From the NCBI GenBank assembly GCA_033675545.1, contig JAWDGP010006471.1, forward strand, positions 197,501 through 261,500: a stretch of DNA of 64,000 nucleotides. The letters are read 5' to 3'. Below are positions 1 to 11,608 of this stretch, in pieces. This DNA comes from Elysia crispata. Lineage: Eukaryota > Mollusca > Gastropoda > Plakobranchidae. Numbering within the stretch: the stretch's first letter is position 1; every line of letters starts with the position of its first letter. The notes beneath the pieces are model-generated. The model was not told the DNA's origin. It made no database searches and saw only the letters and a program-made list of their open reading frames with translations. A program made the translations under genes and the position numbers.

Positions 1-48
1 AGAGACACAGAGAGACAGAGAGAGAAGGAGAGGGAGACAGAGAGAGGC

Positions 49-94
<46 letters not shown>

Positions 95-310
95 AGAGAG
101 ACAGAGAGAGAAGGAGAGGGAGACAGAGAGAGGCAGAGAGAGAAAGAGGGGGAGAGAGACAGAGAGAGGCAGAGAGAGAGAGACAGAGGCAGAGAGAGAG
201 AGACAGAGACAGAGAGGCAGAGAGAGAGAGTGGGAGACAGAGAGAAGCAGAGAGAGAGAAAGAGAGGGAGACAGAGAGAGAGAAAGAGAGGGAGAGACAG
301 ACAGACAGAT
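1..310. repeat. Degenerate (GA)n / GACAGA purine tract, cut by the window edge
   Basis: Almost every base on the + strand is a purine, with CA interruptions. A composite block (ACACAGAGAGACAGAG followed by GAAGGAGAGGGAG) occurs near position 5 and again near 91, so there is an ~86-90 bp higher-order unit on top of the dinucleotide. The tract continues off the left edge. No gene. Confidence 0.95.
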
Positions 311-375
311 AGGAGAGGCAATTTGTCCATTTTTTTATTTTGTTATTAATGATGGTGTTCACCATTTTTATTTTT

Positions 376-615
376 GTGTGTGCGAGTTTCTGGCCAGTGA
401 AATTGAGTGAAGTGATATATTTTGACCTGAGGCATGGCATCATGTGACCAGTTTGCCAGTTATTTGCAGCAGTGATGGAAAACGCACGAGTATGCCCTTT
501 TGTGTCTTCTCCTGGATCCTGGCGGCAATTTTCTTATTGCTGCCTGGAGTCTCTCTGTCTTTGTATCTTCGAGCATCGTACCTATTATTAGCGTCTTTGA
601 TATTTGGAGTTTTAG
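376..615 (+). repeat. Copy 1 of a ~240-bp duplicated block
   Basis: This block shares GAGGCATGGCATCATGTGAC, CAGTTTGCCAGT, GGCAATT(T/C)TCTTATTGC and TGGAGTCT(C/A)TCTGTCT, in the same order, with 1011-1310. The offset is about 635 bp. In this copy the pyrimidine stretch is short (CTCTCTGTCTTTGTATC), whereas copy 2 carries more than 100 bases of CTGT/CT there. Short reading frames inside are not shared between the copies, so I do not call a gene. Confidence 0.8.
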
Positions 616-693
616 AAATAGAAATAGCATGGGGCAGCGAGCGAGAGATATAAGAGAAATAATGTGCGGGTTAAATCTGTCATTTTATTAGAA

Positions 694-1008
<315 letters not shown>

Positions 1009-1010
1009 TT

Positions 1011-1310
<300 letters not shown>

Positions 1311-1762
1311 AGAGAGAGAGACAGTGTGTGTATGTTTGGGGGGGGGGGGGGTAAGGGGAGGAAAAAAAAAGAGGCAAACATGATGGTATGATTGTAGTTT
1401 TACAAACTCTTATGGATTTGATACAACAGGTGGGAATTGGGAGGGGAAAAAAAAAACTCAAAGGGATTGGGCTGTTTTTTAGCAAGCAGCTCTTATACAC
1501 ATGCAGAGATGATTAATTGTGTTGATTGGCAGAAACATGACCATCAGTGCAAATATCAGATGCTCCTTTTTTTTTTTTAAATAACGATAATTACATCATT
1601 ATCACGCGGCCTCTATCTGCCAGCACGATCGCTTACCGCCGATCGTTCGGGTGAAAACTACTACAGCAGCGGCTTCTATGTAGCGTGTTTGTCGCGGTAC
1701 AGAAATCTGCGTTAAAAAGTACACAGCTTAGAGCCGGACGGCCTCTGTCAACCGATACGTTT
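1311..1762. other. Low-copy non-coding DNA with a G14 run
   Basis: No coding signal is visible. A poly-G run sits at 1338-1351, followed by A-rich tracts. The segment 1590-1760 is more complex and CpG-containing, but has no open frame of note. Confidence 0.6.
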
Positions 1763-1764
1763 GG

Positions 1765-1805
<41 letters not shown>

Positions 1806-1816
1806 GCTGTTGCTGC

Positions 1817-1882
<66 letters not shown>

Positions 1883-1889
1883 CATCATC

Positions 1890-1967
<78 letters not shown>

Positions 1968-2064
1968 GTTATTGTTATTATTACCACTACTACTACTACT
2001 ACTACTACTAGTATTAGTAGTAGTAGCAGTAGTAGTAGTAGTATTGTTGTTGTTGTTGTTGTTA
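1763..2064 (+). repeat. Compound trinucleotide tract (GTT)n(ATT)n(ACT)n(AGT)n(GTT)n
   Basis: Successive blocks are GTT (about 1763-1820), ATT (about 1821-1980, with CAT/TATC interruptions), then ACT, AGT and GTT blocks. The ACT-to-AGT switch around 2010 is a local inverted repeat (ACTACTAGTATTAGTAGT) that could fold into a hairpin. Confidence 0.95.
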
Positions 2065-3082
2065 TTTTAAAATTTTAAAAATAATGATTATAGGCCTACT
2101 GTGGTATAGAGGCTTTTACACATCGCTAGTTGTCTGCGTACTAAATCTTCATTAAAATATACAGTTAGGAGCATGATGACTTGGCTTTTCACCAGAGTAT
2201 ACCTACCATGGAATATATTGGACATTTGAAAGTTTCGGAATTCCCTTACTTGTGTTCAAACATTTAAGTAAAGAATGATCTCTCTCTCTCTCTCTCTCTC
2301 TCTCTATTCTTTGGTTTTCATCTTCCCTTACGACATTTTTAATCAAGTCTCTACAGTGACAAATGACAAATTGTATCTGGCTTTCAACTCTTTTGTCTTC
2401 TTGGTGTGGCTTTTCTGTAAAATCTAAAGAGTGATTATGGTTCAAGTCGTGGTCATTCATCTCCGAATTCTCGATGTAAATTTGTTTAAACTAAAAAAAT
2501 CAAGAAAGAAAATAATTAAATAAAAAAGAAACACACACACACACACAAAAGCATAAGTTGCAGTGGTTTAAATAGCTGTTTTCGTCTGGTATAAAGATTA
2601 ATTTCTCCACGCTTCGCGTTCTAAGCAATCCGCCATCAACAGCTTAAGACTTGAAACCGCCTAGCTTGGACAAAGGGATGAGTTAAAATGAATCAGGCAT
2701 TGATTAAAAAAAAAAAAAAAAAAACAATAGCAGAAAAACGCACAGACACGAATTCCTAGGTTGTTTTTTTTTTTTTTTTTTAAATCTTTTTTTCTTTTAT
2801 TCTTATCTTAGGAAAAAGATAGAATTTCAGAAAAATAACTTATGCAACTTGGCACACTGCGACTGAAATTGATTTTCGGAGCTGCAAGTGAGTCTGATTA
2901 AAAACATAATATCTGCAGTTTTGTTTACAAAGGTAATTTCCAAAAAAAAAAAGTGTTTAATTAAAAGGTTTGGCGTTGGACGTGAAATCCTTACGCAATA
3001 CAAATCGATCTAGAGTTTCTTTTCCCCGCCCTCATTGGCGATTAGTTAAATAAAATCTTGGGCAGGAAAAAAAAAAGATTGT
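2065..3082. other. Non-coding low-copy DNA with short (CT), (CA), poly-A and poly-T runs
   Basis: It contains (CT)n at 2280-2306, (CA)n at about 2531-2547, and homopolymers near 2706, 2764 and 2940. No exon-like segment or tRNA-like box was seen on either strand. Confidence 0.6.
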
Positions 3083-3803
3083 CCTCTCTGCTAGTGAGAC
3101 TCCCCAATTTATGTGCAGCCTACTTCTGATTGGTTGTTCTGCTAGGGCTACTCCCCAATTTGTATGTAACCTACATCTGATTGGTTGTTCTGCTAGTGTT
3201 AATCCCCAATTTATGGGCAGCTTTCTTCTGATTGGTTGTTCTGCTAGGGCTACTCCCCAATTTGTATGTAACCTACATCTGATTGGTTGTTCTGCTAGTG
3301 TTAATCCACAATTTATGGGCAGCTTTCTTCTGATTGGTTGTTCTGCTAGTGCTGCTCTCCAATTTATGTGTAGCCTTCACCTGATTGGTTGTTCTGCTAG
3401 AGTTAATCCCCAACTTATGGGCAGCTTTCTTCTGATTGGTTGTTCAGCTAGTGCTACTCTCCAATTTATGAGTAGCCTTCACCTCATTGGTTGTTCTGAT
3501 AGTATTAATCCCCAATTTATTTGCTGCCTTCATCTGATTGGTTGTTCTACTAGTGCCAATCCCCAATTTTATAATTTGCAGCCTTCATCTGATTGGTTGC
3601 TCTGCTAGTGCTACTCTCCAATTTATTTGCAGCCTTCACCTGATTGGTTGTTCTGCTAGTGCTAATCCCCAATTTATTCGCAGCCTTCATCTGATTGGTT
3701 GTTCTGCTAATGCTACTCATCAATTTATTTGCAGCCTTCATCTGATTGGTGATTCTGCAAGTGCTACTCTTCAATCATTATGTAGCCTATACCTGATTGA
3801 TAC
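3083..3803 (+). repeat. 51-bp minisatellite, about 13-14 copies, each with an ATTGG (inverted CCAAT) motif
   Basis: GATTGGTTGTTCTGCTAG recurs at 3128, 3179, 3230, 3281, 3332, 3383 and 3434, with diverged versions at 3485 and 3536, and then at 3590, 3641, 3692 and 3743. The spacing is 51 bp except for one small insertion near 3570. Other conserved parts are CCCCAATTTAT and GCAGCCTTCATCT. Because 51 is 17 codons, one frame per strand stays open and gives a 17-residue repeat (core LIGCSA on +, ISRTTNQMKAANK on -). The absence of any splice or start context argues that this is a by-product of the period. Confidence 0.9.
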
Positions 3804-4301
3804 TATTCGTAATGACTCATCTCAAGCCAGCTCTTTGCTTTTAGACAACACGAACTCGTTTCCCAGGGAATGGCTTGGATTCGCTTATCAAAAGAACCTT
3901 TTGGGTCGTCTAATCTACGGCGGCCACCACCACCACCACCATTACCAGCAGCAGTGTCTTCCTGAATGGCTACCGTTTCTCCATCTTGAACAATCGAATA
4001 ATCAAAATAAGCTTACCAGTGCCGTTTTATTTAACCTTTTTATCGAGTCCTTGCATAGTATGGAGAGATGACCTCGGTTACTACAATTATAGACCTAATG
4101 GTAGTCTAAGGAAACCAATGAGAAAATGCGAGCGGACGACAGCGCAGGGTTAAATCCTCGCAGATTGACTGACTTAGTGTCGGTGCAGCAGTTTTTGTTG
4201 TTGTTGCCTTCTGCGACGGTGTCGACTTGCAACCCGGGACTAAAGAGACATTACTGATGGTACTTATCGCTTATTTTGGAAGAATGAAATCCACAAATAG
4301 G
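3804..4301. other. Non-coding low-copy DNA
   Basis: A short (CAC)n run lies at about 3923-3942. An open frame continues from the minisatellite to 4071 but has no recognisable domain. No RNA gene was seen. Confidence 0.5.
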
Positions 4302-4313
4302 GACTGTTGTTGC

Positions 4314-4349
<36 letters not shown>

Positions 4350-4412
4350 GGTTGTTGTTGTTGCTTTTATTTTTGTTTTTGTTTTTGTTGTTGTTGCTGT
4401 TGTTTTTATTGT
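4302..4412 (+). repeat. (GTT)n / GTTTTT microsatellite
   Basis: A GTT-rich trinucleotide tract with GCT and TTTTTG variants. The poly-Cys and poly-Val frames are repeat translations. Confidence 0.92.
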
Positions 4413-5194
4413 TTTAAGTGGGATATGTTTGAGAAAGAGCTTGAACCTGCGGGTGTCACAATACGTTAGTAATTCGCTTGGAGCTTCCGCGTTTACAAAC
4501 CTTCTCCCACACGATCAGACCATTGTGGTTTTCTTTTACACACAAACTCGCCTTTCTGCTTTCTCAGACAGTACATTGTAGACTGTTTTCATTTACGGTT
4601 TTTCCATGTCATCCGAGTTGTTATCACCAAGCACTTTTTCAATTTGTTGGAACAACACGTTTTCAGTTGTTTCAGCTACGCTTTTTGGAGGAGTGAAGAT
4701 GGTTGCTAGGATACTGAAAGTGTTTTGATTGACGAGATAAGTATACATCTTAGATTGTTCTAAGCATCTCCCGAGGCGAAATAACGAAATTAAATCACAT
4801 GATCGCGATTTTTTTTTTAATCTCAGAATATCGTCGAAAGTGCTGTTTCCACGCCTCATTGGGAGCGAGTACATGACTGTTTTGGGAAATAGTTTTTATT
4901 AGAACGCTCTTGGTAGTTACAATGCACAACAAAAGTTAATGTTCTTCTATTTTTGGGAATATCTTCATCATATAGCTTTGAATTCTTGGTCTCTATTGGT
5001 GATTTCAAAAGGGACGAAAACATGATGTATTCTTTTTCTTATCTCGGGTTAACAGTAAAGTTTTGGACGTTCAATATTCGCAGAAGTAGGGTGGATGAGT
5101 AAACACTGTAATATCCAATACACTAATTGATAGCCTAGTTTCGAGCACGTTTTTTTTTTTTCTTTTTTAAATAGAAATTCATAGGATTATTTTG
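4413..5194. other. Low-copy non-coding DNA
   Basis: Only short open frames are present, the longest being 93 codons on the minus strand at 4593-4874. None has recognisable motifs or splice context. Poly-T runs lie near 4810 and 5152. Confidence 0.55.
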
Positions 5195-5275
5195 CCTGCG
5201 GGCGCCTTGTTGGTAAAGGCATTCAGACCCCAACGTCCCAGACCGAGACATCCACAGTGAGTTCGGGACATCATC
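5195..5275 (+). mobile_element. Possible tRNA-derived SINE head
   Basis: TTGTTGGTAAAGG (about 5208-5220) resembles a pol III A box. GAGTTCGGGAC (5259-5269) is a degraded B box, at a tRNA-like distance. An (AC)n tract at 5372 could be the tail of the insertion. The B box departs from GGTTCGANNCC, so this is tentative. Confidence 0.4.
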
Positions 5276-5371
5276 AGCTGCTGCTATCATGTTCGACATA
5301 GACCAGTGGTGTGGTGGGGAGCTTCAAATCGAACATATATATTTAGCTGATTGCCCCGAGGAAAACTGAAT

Positions 5372-5411
5372 CACGCACACACACGCACGCACACACATAC
5401 ACACACACACA
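5372..5411 (+). repeat. (CA)n microsatellite
   Basis: An AC dinucleotide tract with a few GC and AT interruptions. Confidence 0.9.
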
Positions 5412-5546
5412 TGTACAAATACTTCCATCCGACCTTGGGTCACAGCGAGTGGAGCTCGAGCCAGCTGTTTCACGCACTCGCCATACGCTCAGACCCTTTG
5501 GCGGGATCGAATTTTAGAGCGCAGTTACTTAAAGGAAAGAAAAAAT

Positions 5547-6480
5547 ACGATGACAGCAGCTGATGAGCATTTACACAAACCCATTGTGATTGTATTTATA
5601 ATAATTGCTGCTGCATCAGTCCAAGATATACCTGTTGTTTTTCGACTCTCTCCTTCTTTGTCTTTTTTTTTTTGTCTCTCTGATAAAGTTAAAAAAAAAG
5701 AAAAAACCACAATGATGGTAGCTGATGGGCGCATACACAAACCCATTGTATTTATAATAATTTCTGCATCAGTCCAAGATATATCTGCTTTTCGACTCTC
5801 CTTCTGTCTCTTTCTCTGTCTCCCTAATAAAGTTAAATATATAAAAAGCAAACAAACAAACAAACAACAAACACAATGATGGTAGCTGATGGGCACATAC
5901 ACAAACCCATTGTATTTATAATAATTTCTGCATCAGTCCAAGATACATATGTAGTTGTTTTTCGACTCACCTTCTGTCTCTTTCTCTGTCTCCCTAATAA
6001 AGTTATTTGCACGAAAAAAAAAACCACAATGATGACAGCTGACGAGCAAATACAAAAACACATTTATTTTTTTAAATAATAATTTCTGTATCCGTCCAAG
6101 AAATATCAGTTCTTTTTTCGCCTCCTCTTCTGCGTCTTTCTGTCTCCCTAATAAAGTTATGAAAAAACCAAACACACAATAATGACAGATGACGGGTGCA
6201 CACACAAACGCTTTATATTGATGATAATTGCTGCATCAGCCCAAGAAATACCTCTACTTTTTCGCTTCTCCTTCTATCTATTTTTCTGTCTCTCTAAAAA
6301 AGGTATAAAAAAAACACAATGATGCCAGCTGGCGATCACATTTATAATAGTATCTGCATCAGTCCAAGAAATTCCCGCATTTGTTTCCTCTCCATTTGTC
6401 TCTGCCTGTCTCTCTAATATATTTACAGAAAACAAAAAACAAAAAACAAAAAAACGGTGACGACAGCTGGCAAGCACAAT
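5547..6480 (+). repeat. Seven-copy degenerate tandem array of ~140-165 bp units, each with a poly(A) signal and A-rich tail
   Basis: Each unit begins near ATGATGG/ACAGCTGA(T/C)G (about 5550, 5711, 5875, 6029, 6180, 6318, 6456). It runs through CACAAACCCATTGTATTTAT, GCATCAGTCCAAGA and a pyrimidine block (CTTCTGTCTC). It ends CCTAATAAAGTTA plus an A-rich tract. The AATAAA hexamer followed by A-runs looks like the 3' end of a reverse-transcribed element that was then amplified in tandem. Copies differ by many substitutions and small indels, so the array is old. Short open frames on both strands follow the unit and are not credible genes. Confidence 0.85.
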
Positions 6481-6792
6481 CATACATAAACAAAATAATT
6501 TCTATATCAGTCTATGATAAATTATACCTGTTTTTTGTTTTTTGTTTTTTTTTTTTTTTTTTGGGGGGGGGTGCTTTTTTTCCATCCAACGAGTGTTACT
6601 ATGTTGTCATTACAGCCTAAGCTCCTCATTGGTGGAGCCCCAAGTATCAGCGAACATCAATACCTGCTGTAGGTGTTAACATTCATTTTGATGCGGCTCT
6701 AGCATAGGTTTATTTCACACATGAACACAGCGTACCACACCTCAGAAAATTAATACTTATCTTGTCTTTCTTTTTTCTTTACTCACATTATC
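6481..6792. other. Non-coding DNA with a T-to-G homopolymer junction
   Basis: About 6530-6571 is T-rich and ends abruptly in G9. The rest is low copy without a visible gene. Confidence 0.7.
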
Positions 6793-6865
6793 CCTCTCTC
6801 TCTCTCTCTCTCTCTGTGTCTCTCTCTCTATCTATCTATCTCTATCTCTCTACCTCTATCTCTCA
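6793..6865 (+). repeat. (CT)n / (CTAT)n microsatellite
   Basis: CT dinucleotides with CTAT interspersed. Confidence 0.9.
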
Positions 6866-7155
6866 CAGCACATTTCAACTTCGTATACGGGGTGAATCTA
6901 AACCACTGGAACGAAAGGTGAAAAATCTCGGGGTACTACAGTTCATGCATCACTGCCGCTGTGCCCTAATCGCTGAGGCATTAATTATTGTTTTCCTGTG
7001 TAATAAGCTGCTGTCAGATACTGCCTCTGCTGCGATTAATGTGAATAACAAACTACATGTATATCAAGCTTTCCTTGTTTACAGAGCAGGATGCGGTTCG
7101 TAATGGAAACTACTGATTTAGATCTGTACGCCTTCGGGCGAGTTGTTAGGATTCA

Positions 7156-7194
<39 letters not shown>

Positions 7195-8393
7195 ACCACG
7201 GAAAGTATGAAGGAATCTGGATGTATAAATCTCATATCAAGTAATTTGCAACGCGTGTGCTTTATTCGGAAGAAACGAAAGAGGAATTGGCCGCCGATAG
7301 AATAATCATTGCGTTTTGTTCGTTTAACTCATTTTTCTTTAAATAATTTTTTTTTTCGGTTTGTATGGTTTTTTTCCCCCCTACCAATATACTCTGTTTT
7401 CTACCTTAGTTAATATTGATCTATGCCGTTTGTATCAATTTGTGAGGATTTGTGATTCAATTAGCGGTTCGCAATGCTGAAGGAACAGTGCGTTTTCATG
7501 AGATTGAGGTCAATATTTTGAAAAATTCGTTTCACGTTGCGGTAAGGAGCGGAAAGTACTTGTCAGGCATTTTTTTGTAAAATCTACATTCTATTAAGAA
7601 ACTTTCGATGTTAAAGATTGGTGTCGAGGAATTGAATTTTTCTTTTTTTTTTTTTTTGCACCGTGAGTTTAGGAGTAAAATGTAGCATTTAAAATGATCA
7701 ATGGTCACCTTTAAAAATTATCTTTAAAAAGTTTTCTTTTGTTTGTTTCGATGCTCTCCTAAGACTAGCTAAATATTAACGAAAAAATCAGTCATGTTTA
7801 TTGCTCGTGTGGAAAATGCTCCGTCTCATTTGTTCAGTCCACAGTTGGCTCTTTATTACTATCAAGGGCGATGGACATGAGATTTACGAAACAAGATTTT
7901 GAGTTCAAAGCTCTTCTCTTCTGTAATATCTACCTAGGCGAACTACAAGGAACGCGTTATCTCTCTGTTAGTGCTTTTGTTTTGTTTTGTTTTTTTAAAT
8001 GTATTTTTCTTATTAGAGTTTTTTTCAGAGGGTTGGTTTCAATAAAGCAGTGTTTTGATTTTTTACCCGACATATACCTGCAGTTTGTTTTACGGCTGGC
8101 GGTTTGCTTGCCGAGCGCTTTCTGTCCAGCTTGTGGGTGGCCCTATCCATGCCTTGAATGTCGCGACAACAGAGGGTAGTTTGAAAAGCTTGTTAGTTTA
8201 TCATTGAAAACGATTAAAACCACTCAAGACTAGGTTGTGATTTGGCCACGACTAGTATCGATTATAAATTGCGTTGTAATCTCGCCTTCCCACAGCTGGG
8301 TTTTTTAATGGGATTTTTTTTTTCCTTTACAAATAGACCGATTCCAGATCAGTGAAAAAGATGTTAAATGTGGTCCGTCAGCAATATAAGATC
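6866..8393. other. Low-copy non-coding DNA, about 1.5 kb
   Basis: A T33 run occupies 7160-7192, and other T-runs lie near 7340 and 7640. Open frames (6762-7103 and 7871-8179 on +) lack splice sites in a sensible place and recognisable motifs. Nothing else is supported. Confidence 0.55.
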
Positions 8394-8413
8394 GGGGGGG
8401 GGGGGGGGGGGGG
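8394..8413 (+). repeat. G20 homopolymer
   Basis: An uninterrupted poly-G run next to the SINE head on its 3' side. Confidence 0.95.
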
Positions 8414-8415
8414 CG

Positions 8416-8488
8416 GGGAAAGGTGGGTTTTGAATCCAGGCCTTGCCTGCAACACATCAGACAAGCGTTTACCATTCTAAGCTATCAA
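8416..8488 (-). mobile_element. tRNA-derived SINE head (minus strand)
   Basis: Read on the minus strand, TAGCTTAGAATGG (complement of 8472-8484) matches the pol III A box. GGATTCAAAACC (8426-8437) is a worn B box. The segment resembles a tRNA without a clean cloverleaf, as expected of an old SINE. It abuts the foldback element. Confidence 0.55.
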
Positions 8489-8496
8489 GCTTGCTA

Positions 8497-8896
8497 AGCA
8501 CCGTAAAAAAAAAAAATAGGTAGAGTGCAGCTCCAAAAGGTACAAAACAATACAAAACACGTGAGCTTTCGGCTTTACGCCTTTATCACACACAAAAACA
8601 AGAACAACAAACCACACAAGGATATTAACATATATAAATTTGAAGTAAAAACTTTAAAAAAAAAAAAAGGGAAAAAAAAAAGGATTATATATATGTATGT
8701 ATATATATGCATATAAATTTGTGAAAGTTTATATATAGAAAGATCTAAAATTTATATATGTGAATATCCTTGTGTGGTTTATTGTTCTTGTTTTTGTGTG
8801 TGATAAAGGCGTAAAGCCGAAAGCTCACGTGTTTTGTATTGTTTTGTACCTTTTGGAGCTGCACTCTACGAATTTTTTTTTTTTTTTACGGTGCTT
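8497..8896. mobile_element. 400-bp foldback element with near-identical 121-bp arms
   Basis: Positions 8521-8641 and 8748-8868 are inverted copies of each other with only about two mismatches by eye. The pairing continues outwards through A-run/T-run blocks to AAGCACCGT (8497-8505) and ACGGTGCTT (8888-8896). The 106-bp centre is A-rich then TA-rich. The same 13-bp word ATCAAGCTTGCTA occurs just outside on the left (8484-8496) and 43 bp outside on the right (8939-8951). The high arm identity implies recent origin or conversion. There is no coding capacity, so if mobile it is non-autonomous: a foldback/MITE or a remnant of a retroelement terminal repeat. Confidence 0.85.
8795..8867 (+). other. 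Hammerhead-ribozyme-like motif in the right arm
   Basis: The order is GTGTG (8796-8800), TGATAA, stem GGC-GTAAA-GCC (8808-8818), GAAA (8819-8822), and AGCTC (8822-8826), which can pair with GAGCT (8856-8860). Then CACTC (8862-8866) can partly pair with GTGTG. This is the element order of a hammerhead: stem I, CUGAUGA, stem II, GAAA, stem III. Key positions deviate: C3 is missing or replaced, G8 is A, and the base at the cleavage position is G. The mirror copy is on the minus strand at 8522-8593. It is probably inactive, if it is a hammerhead at all. Confidence 0.35.
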
Positions 8897-8951
8897 CACA
8901 ACTATTCACAAAGCTCGACTGCGACATTCTACTTAATTATCAAGCTTGCTA

Positions 8952-9644
8952 GTACTGGCGTAATACAATCAGCAAACTAGACGTTATAGAAGAGTCAGCC
9001 GTTATAAAGATCAGAAATCGGACACATTGTAAGCATTCTAGTTGTATAGTGTAGATATACACTGTACTTAAAAAAAAATTAAATTACCCAGCTTTAATTG
9101 AATTACCTTCGTTGAAGAGCTCATCTTTCGGAGTATTTCATTCCATTAAATATTGGCTCTCTAAACTTCAAAATATCTTATTCTCGTGAAAATAGAGATT
9201 GTAAAAAAAAAAAAAAAAGATCTGGGTCGTAAAGTGCAATCAAATGCACGAAGGCTACAGACGAAATACCTCGTGCTACGTTTTATTTGCACCGGTAAAT
9301 ATCCGAGGTCACCTTGCAATCATGGACGAGTTAATATTTCATATCACGAGACAGTTCGGTATAGACCTCTATCGGTGATCGTTACCGCCGTTATTATCTA
9401 GAACCCTTCACCGTAGCATCCAGAGGGCTCGCTCCAACAGAGGATACCACCATGACGGCCGACTAACACCATTAACACCACGATTGTCGTGGGTGAAGGC
9501 TTAGGGCAAGGCCTTGTTTGTGTGTACAATATTATGGACTGAAAGAGATGGCCTTGCTTACGGCCATTTGTACGCTAGCCTACCGGTATCGTAAGCATCG
9601 TGCGACACGTAATCTTGCATGCGGTTTATCTTTGATCTTGAGGT
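8952..9644. other. Low-copy non-coding DNA
   Basis: No splice-framed open reading frame, tRNA-like box or repeat was found apart from an A16 run near 9205. Confidence 0.55.
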
Positions 9645-9664
9645 ATCTCTCTCTCTCTCTCTCT

Positions 9665-9711
<47 letters not shown>
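9645..9711 (+). repeat. (CT)n(AT)n compound microsatellite
   Basis: CT dinucleotides to 9666, then pure AT to 9711. Confidence 0.95.
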
Positions 9712-9712
<1 letters not shown>

Positions 9713-10257
9713 CACCCGGATGTAGCAGCAAGTGACTAGTTGTTATCAGTGTGTCACTGACTCTTCTTTCCCCCGTAAGTCACTGATGCTGAAAGCCGTG
9801 GCAGCGGTAGGGCAAGGGGGAAACGATCGTAGTCCCGCACAAAACGCACACCAGAGCGTTCAGCTGTGAAAGTCAACGGTGGGTCGTGCGTATGTCGGGA
9901 CGGTTATTGATAGAAGTTTCTGTTGTGACGACTTTGCGTTCCATTCATTTCGTCTATGATTCACGCCTGAGGATGATGTAATTGCTATCATTGCACAGTC
10001 ATTTTTTGACCGCGGACTTTATTTTTCATTTGTGTCGTTTGCGTTGCGAAAGTGTAAGCATGTTTTAGTGTGGAGTGTATTAATTTAAAATGGCACTTCG
10101 ATTTATGGATGCTAGTGGTGTCCATAATTATATAGGTAAATAGTCTGCAGTATCATAATGAAATGATGTGCTAAATAGACGTGACTTAATAGGATCAGAT
10201 CTGATTGGTCTGTTGCGGTTGCTTCAGCTTCTGCTTCTAGCAATATTTCTTTTTCTT
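9712..10257. other. Low-copy non-coding DNA
   Basis: Nothing supportable was seen. It lies immediately upstream of the large trinucleotide array. Confidence 0.55.
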
Positions 10258-11010
<753 letters not shown>

Positions 11011-11223
11011 GCAGCTGCTACTATTAGTGCCGCTGTTGCCGTTACTACAAATACACTTCAGTAGCTGCTGTTATTTCTTTCAACAACTGATTCTACATTT
11101 GATGAAAGAGTCGACTCGAGTAACAATAATACCTTTTGTGTAAAGGAAGAAATGCAAGAGATATTGGGAAGGTTAGCCGAATTGATTTTATGCACACGTG
11201 TTATTTCGAGGAAGAAAAATCCC

Positions 11224-11415
11224 AAGCCGCGGCCGCTGTATTTGGCTTCGAGGAGACAAAATACCAAATAGCGACAGAGAAATGTATAGATCGATCCTCC
11301 CAGCGGGGCGAACAAACTCTGCCGACGGACTCGACGATCCCAGGCCTTTAGCCGTTTGCCAAAACCTGAGGACTTTCTGTAGCCGGCGAAGTAAGTGCCA
11401 TATTCCTGGAGAAGC
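11224..11415 (+). promoter_or_regulatory. CpG-rich segment upstream of a candidate first exon
   Basis: CpGs are frequent from about 11226 (GCCGCGGCCGC) through the exon to 11612, unlike the AT-rich, CpG-poor DNA on both sides. No clear TATA box was seen. A GTAAGT at 11391-11396 could be a 5' splice donor for an untranslated exon. I infer a 5'UTR or CpG-type promoter. Confidence 0.45.
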
Positions 11416-11608
11416 ATGGAGAAACGGGATAAGTTTAAGCTCATGAGGAAAATGAAACCCATCGCCGAGGCAGACGTCCCGGAGACGGCGCTCTGCCGGA
11501 CGGCCGACGAGTCGGACAGAAGTGCGTCCGGCGGCGGCGGCAGACAGTCCGCGAGCCGTCACGGAACTGCCGGGGTCTTGTGGGCTCCCAACAAGAAACT
11601 CGATTCAG
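11416..11608 (+). CDS. Candidate alternative first coding exon A, unknown protein
   Basis: The start ATG sits in a strong context (A at -3, G at +4: AGCATGG). The frame runs 64 full codons plus one base, then meets an excellent donor, CAG|GTACGT, at 11609. The peptide starts MEKRDKFKLMRKMKP. It then has an acidic stretch, a Gly4 run near residues 39-42 and a basic, Ser-rich segment, and it ends WAPNKKLDS. It leaves the first base of a Gly codon (phase 1). The exon at 48239 needs exactly that phase and supplies the other two bases, so exon A can join it in frame. CpG and GC content stand out from the surroundings. I do not recognise the family. Both first exons share the pattern F-(K/Q)-L-M-R near the N-terminus. 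An upstream non-AUG start in the same frame (11395) is possible but weaker. It could also join an unseen exon in between. Confidence 0.6.

Noticed and set aside
3111..4071. Repeat protein with a 17-residue unit
   Set aside because: A 51-bp period keeps a frame open automatically. Both strands are open in places, and no splice or signal features are present.
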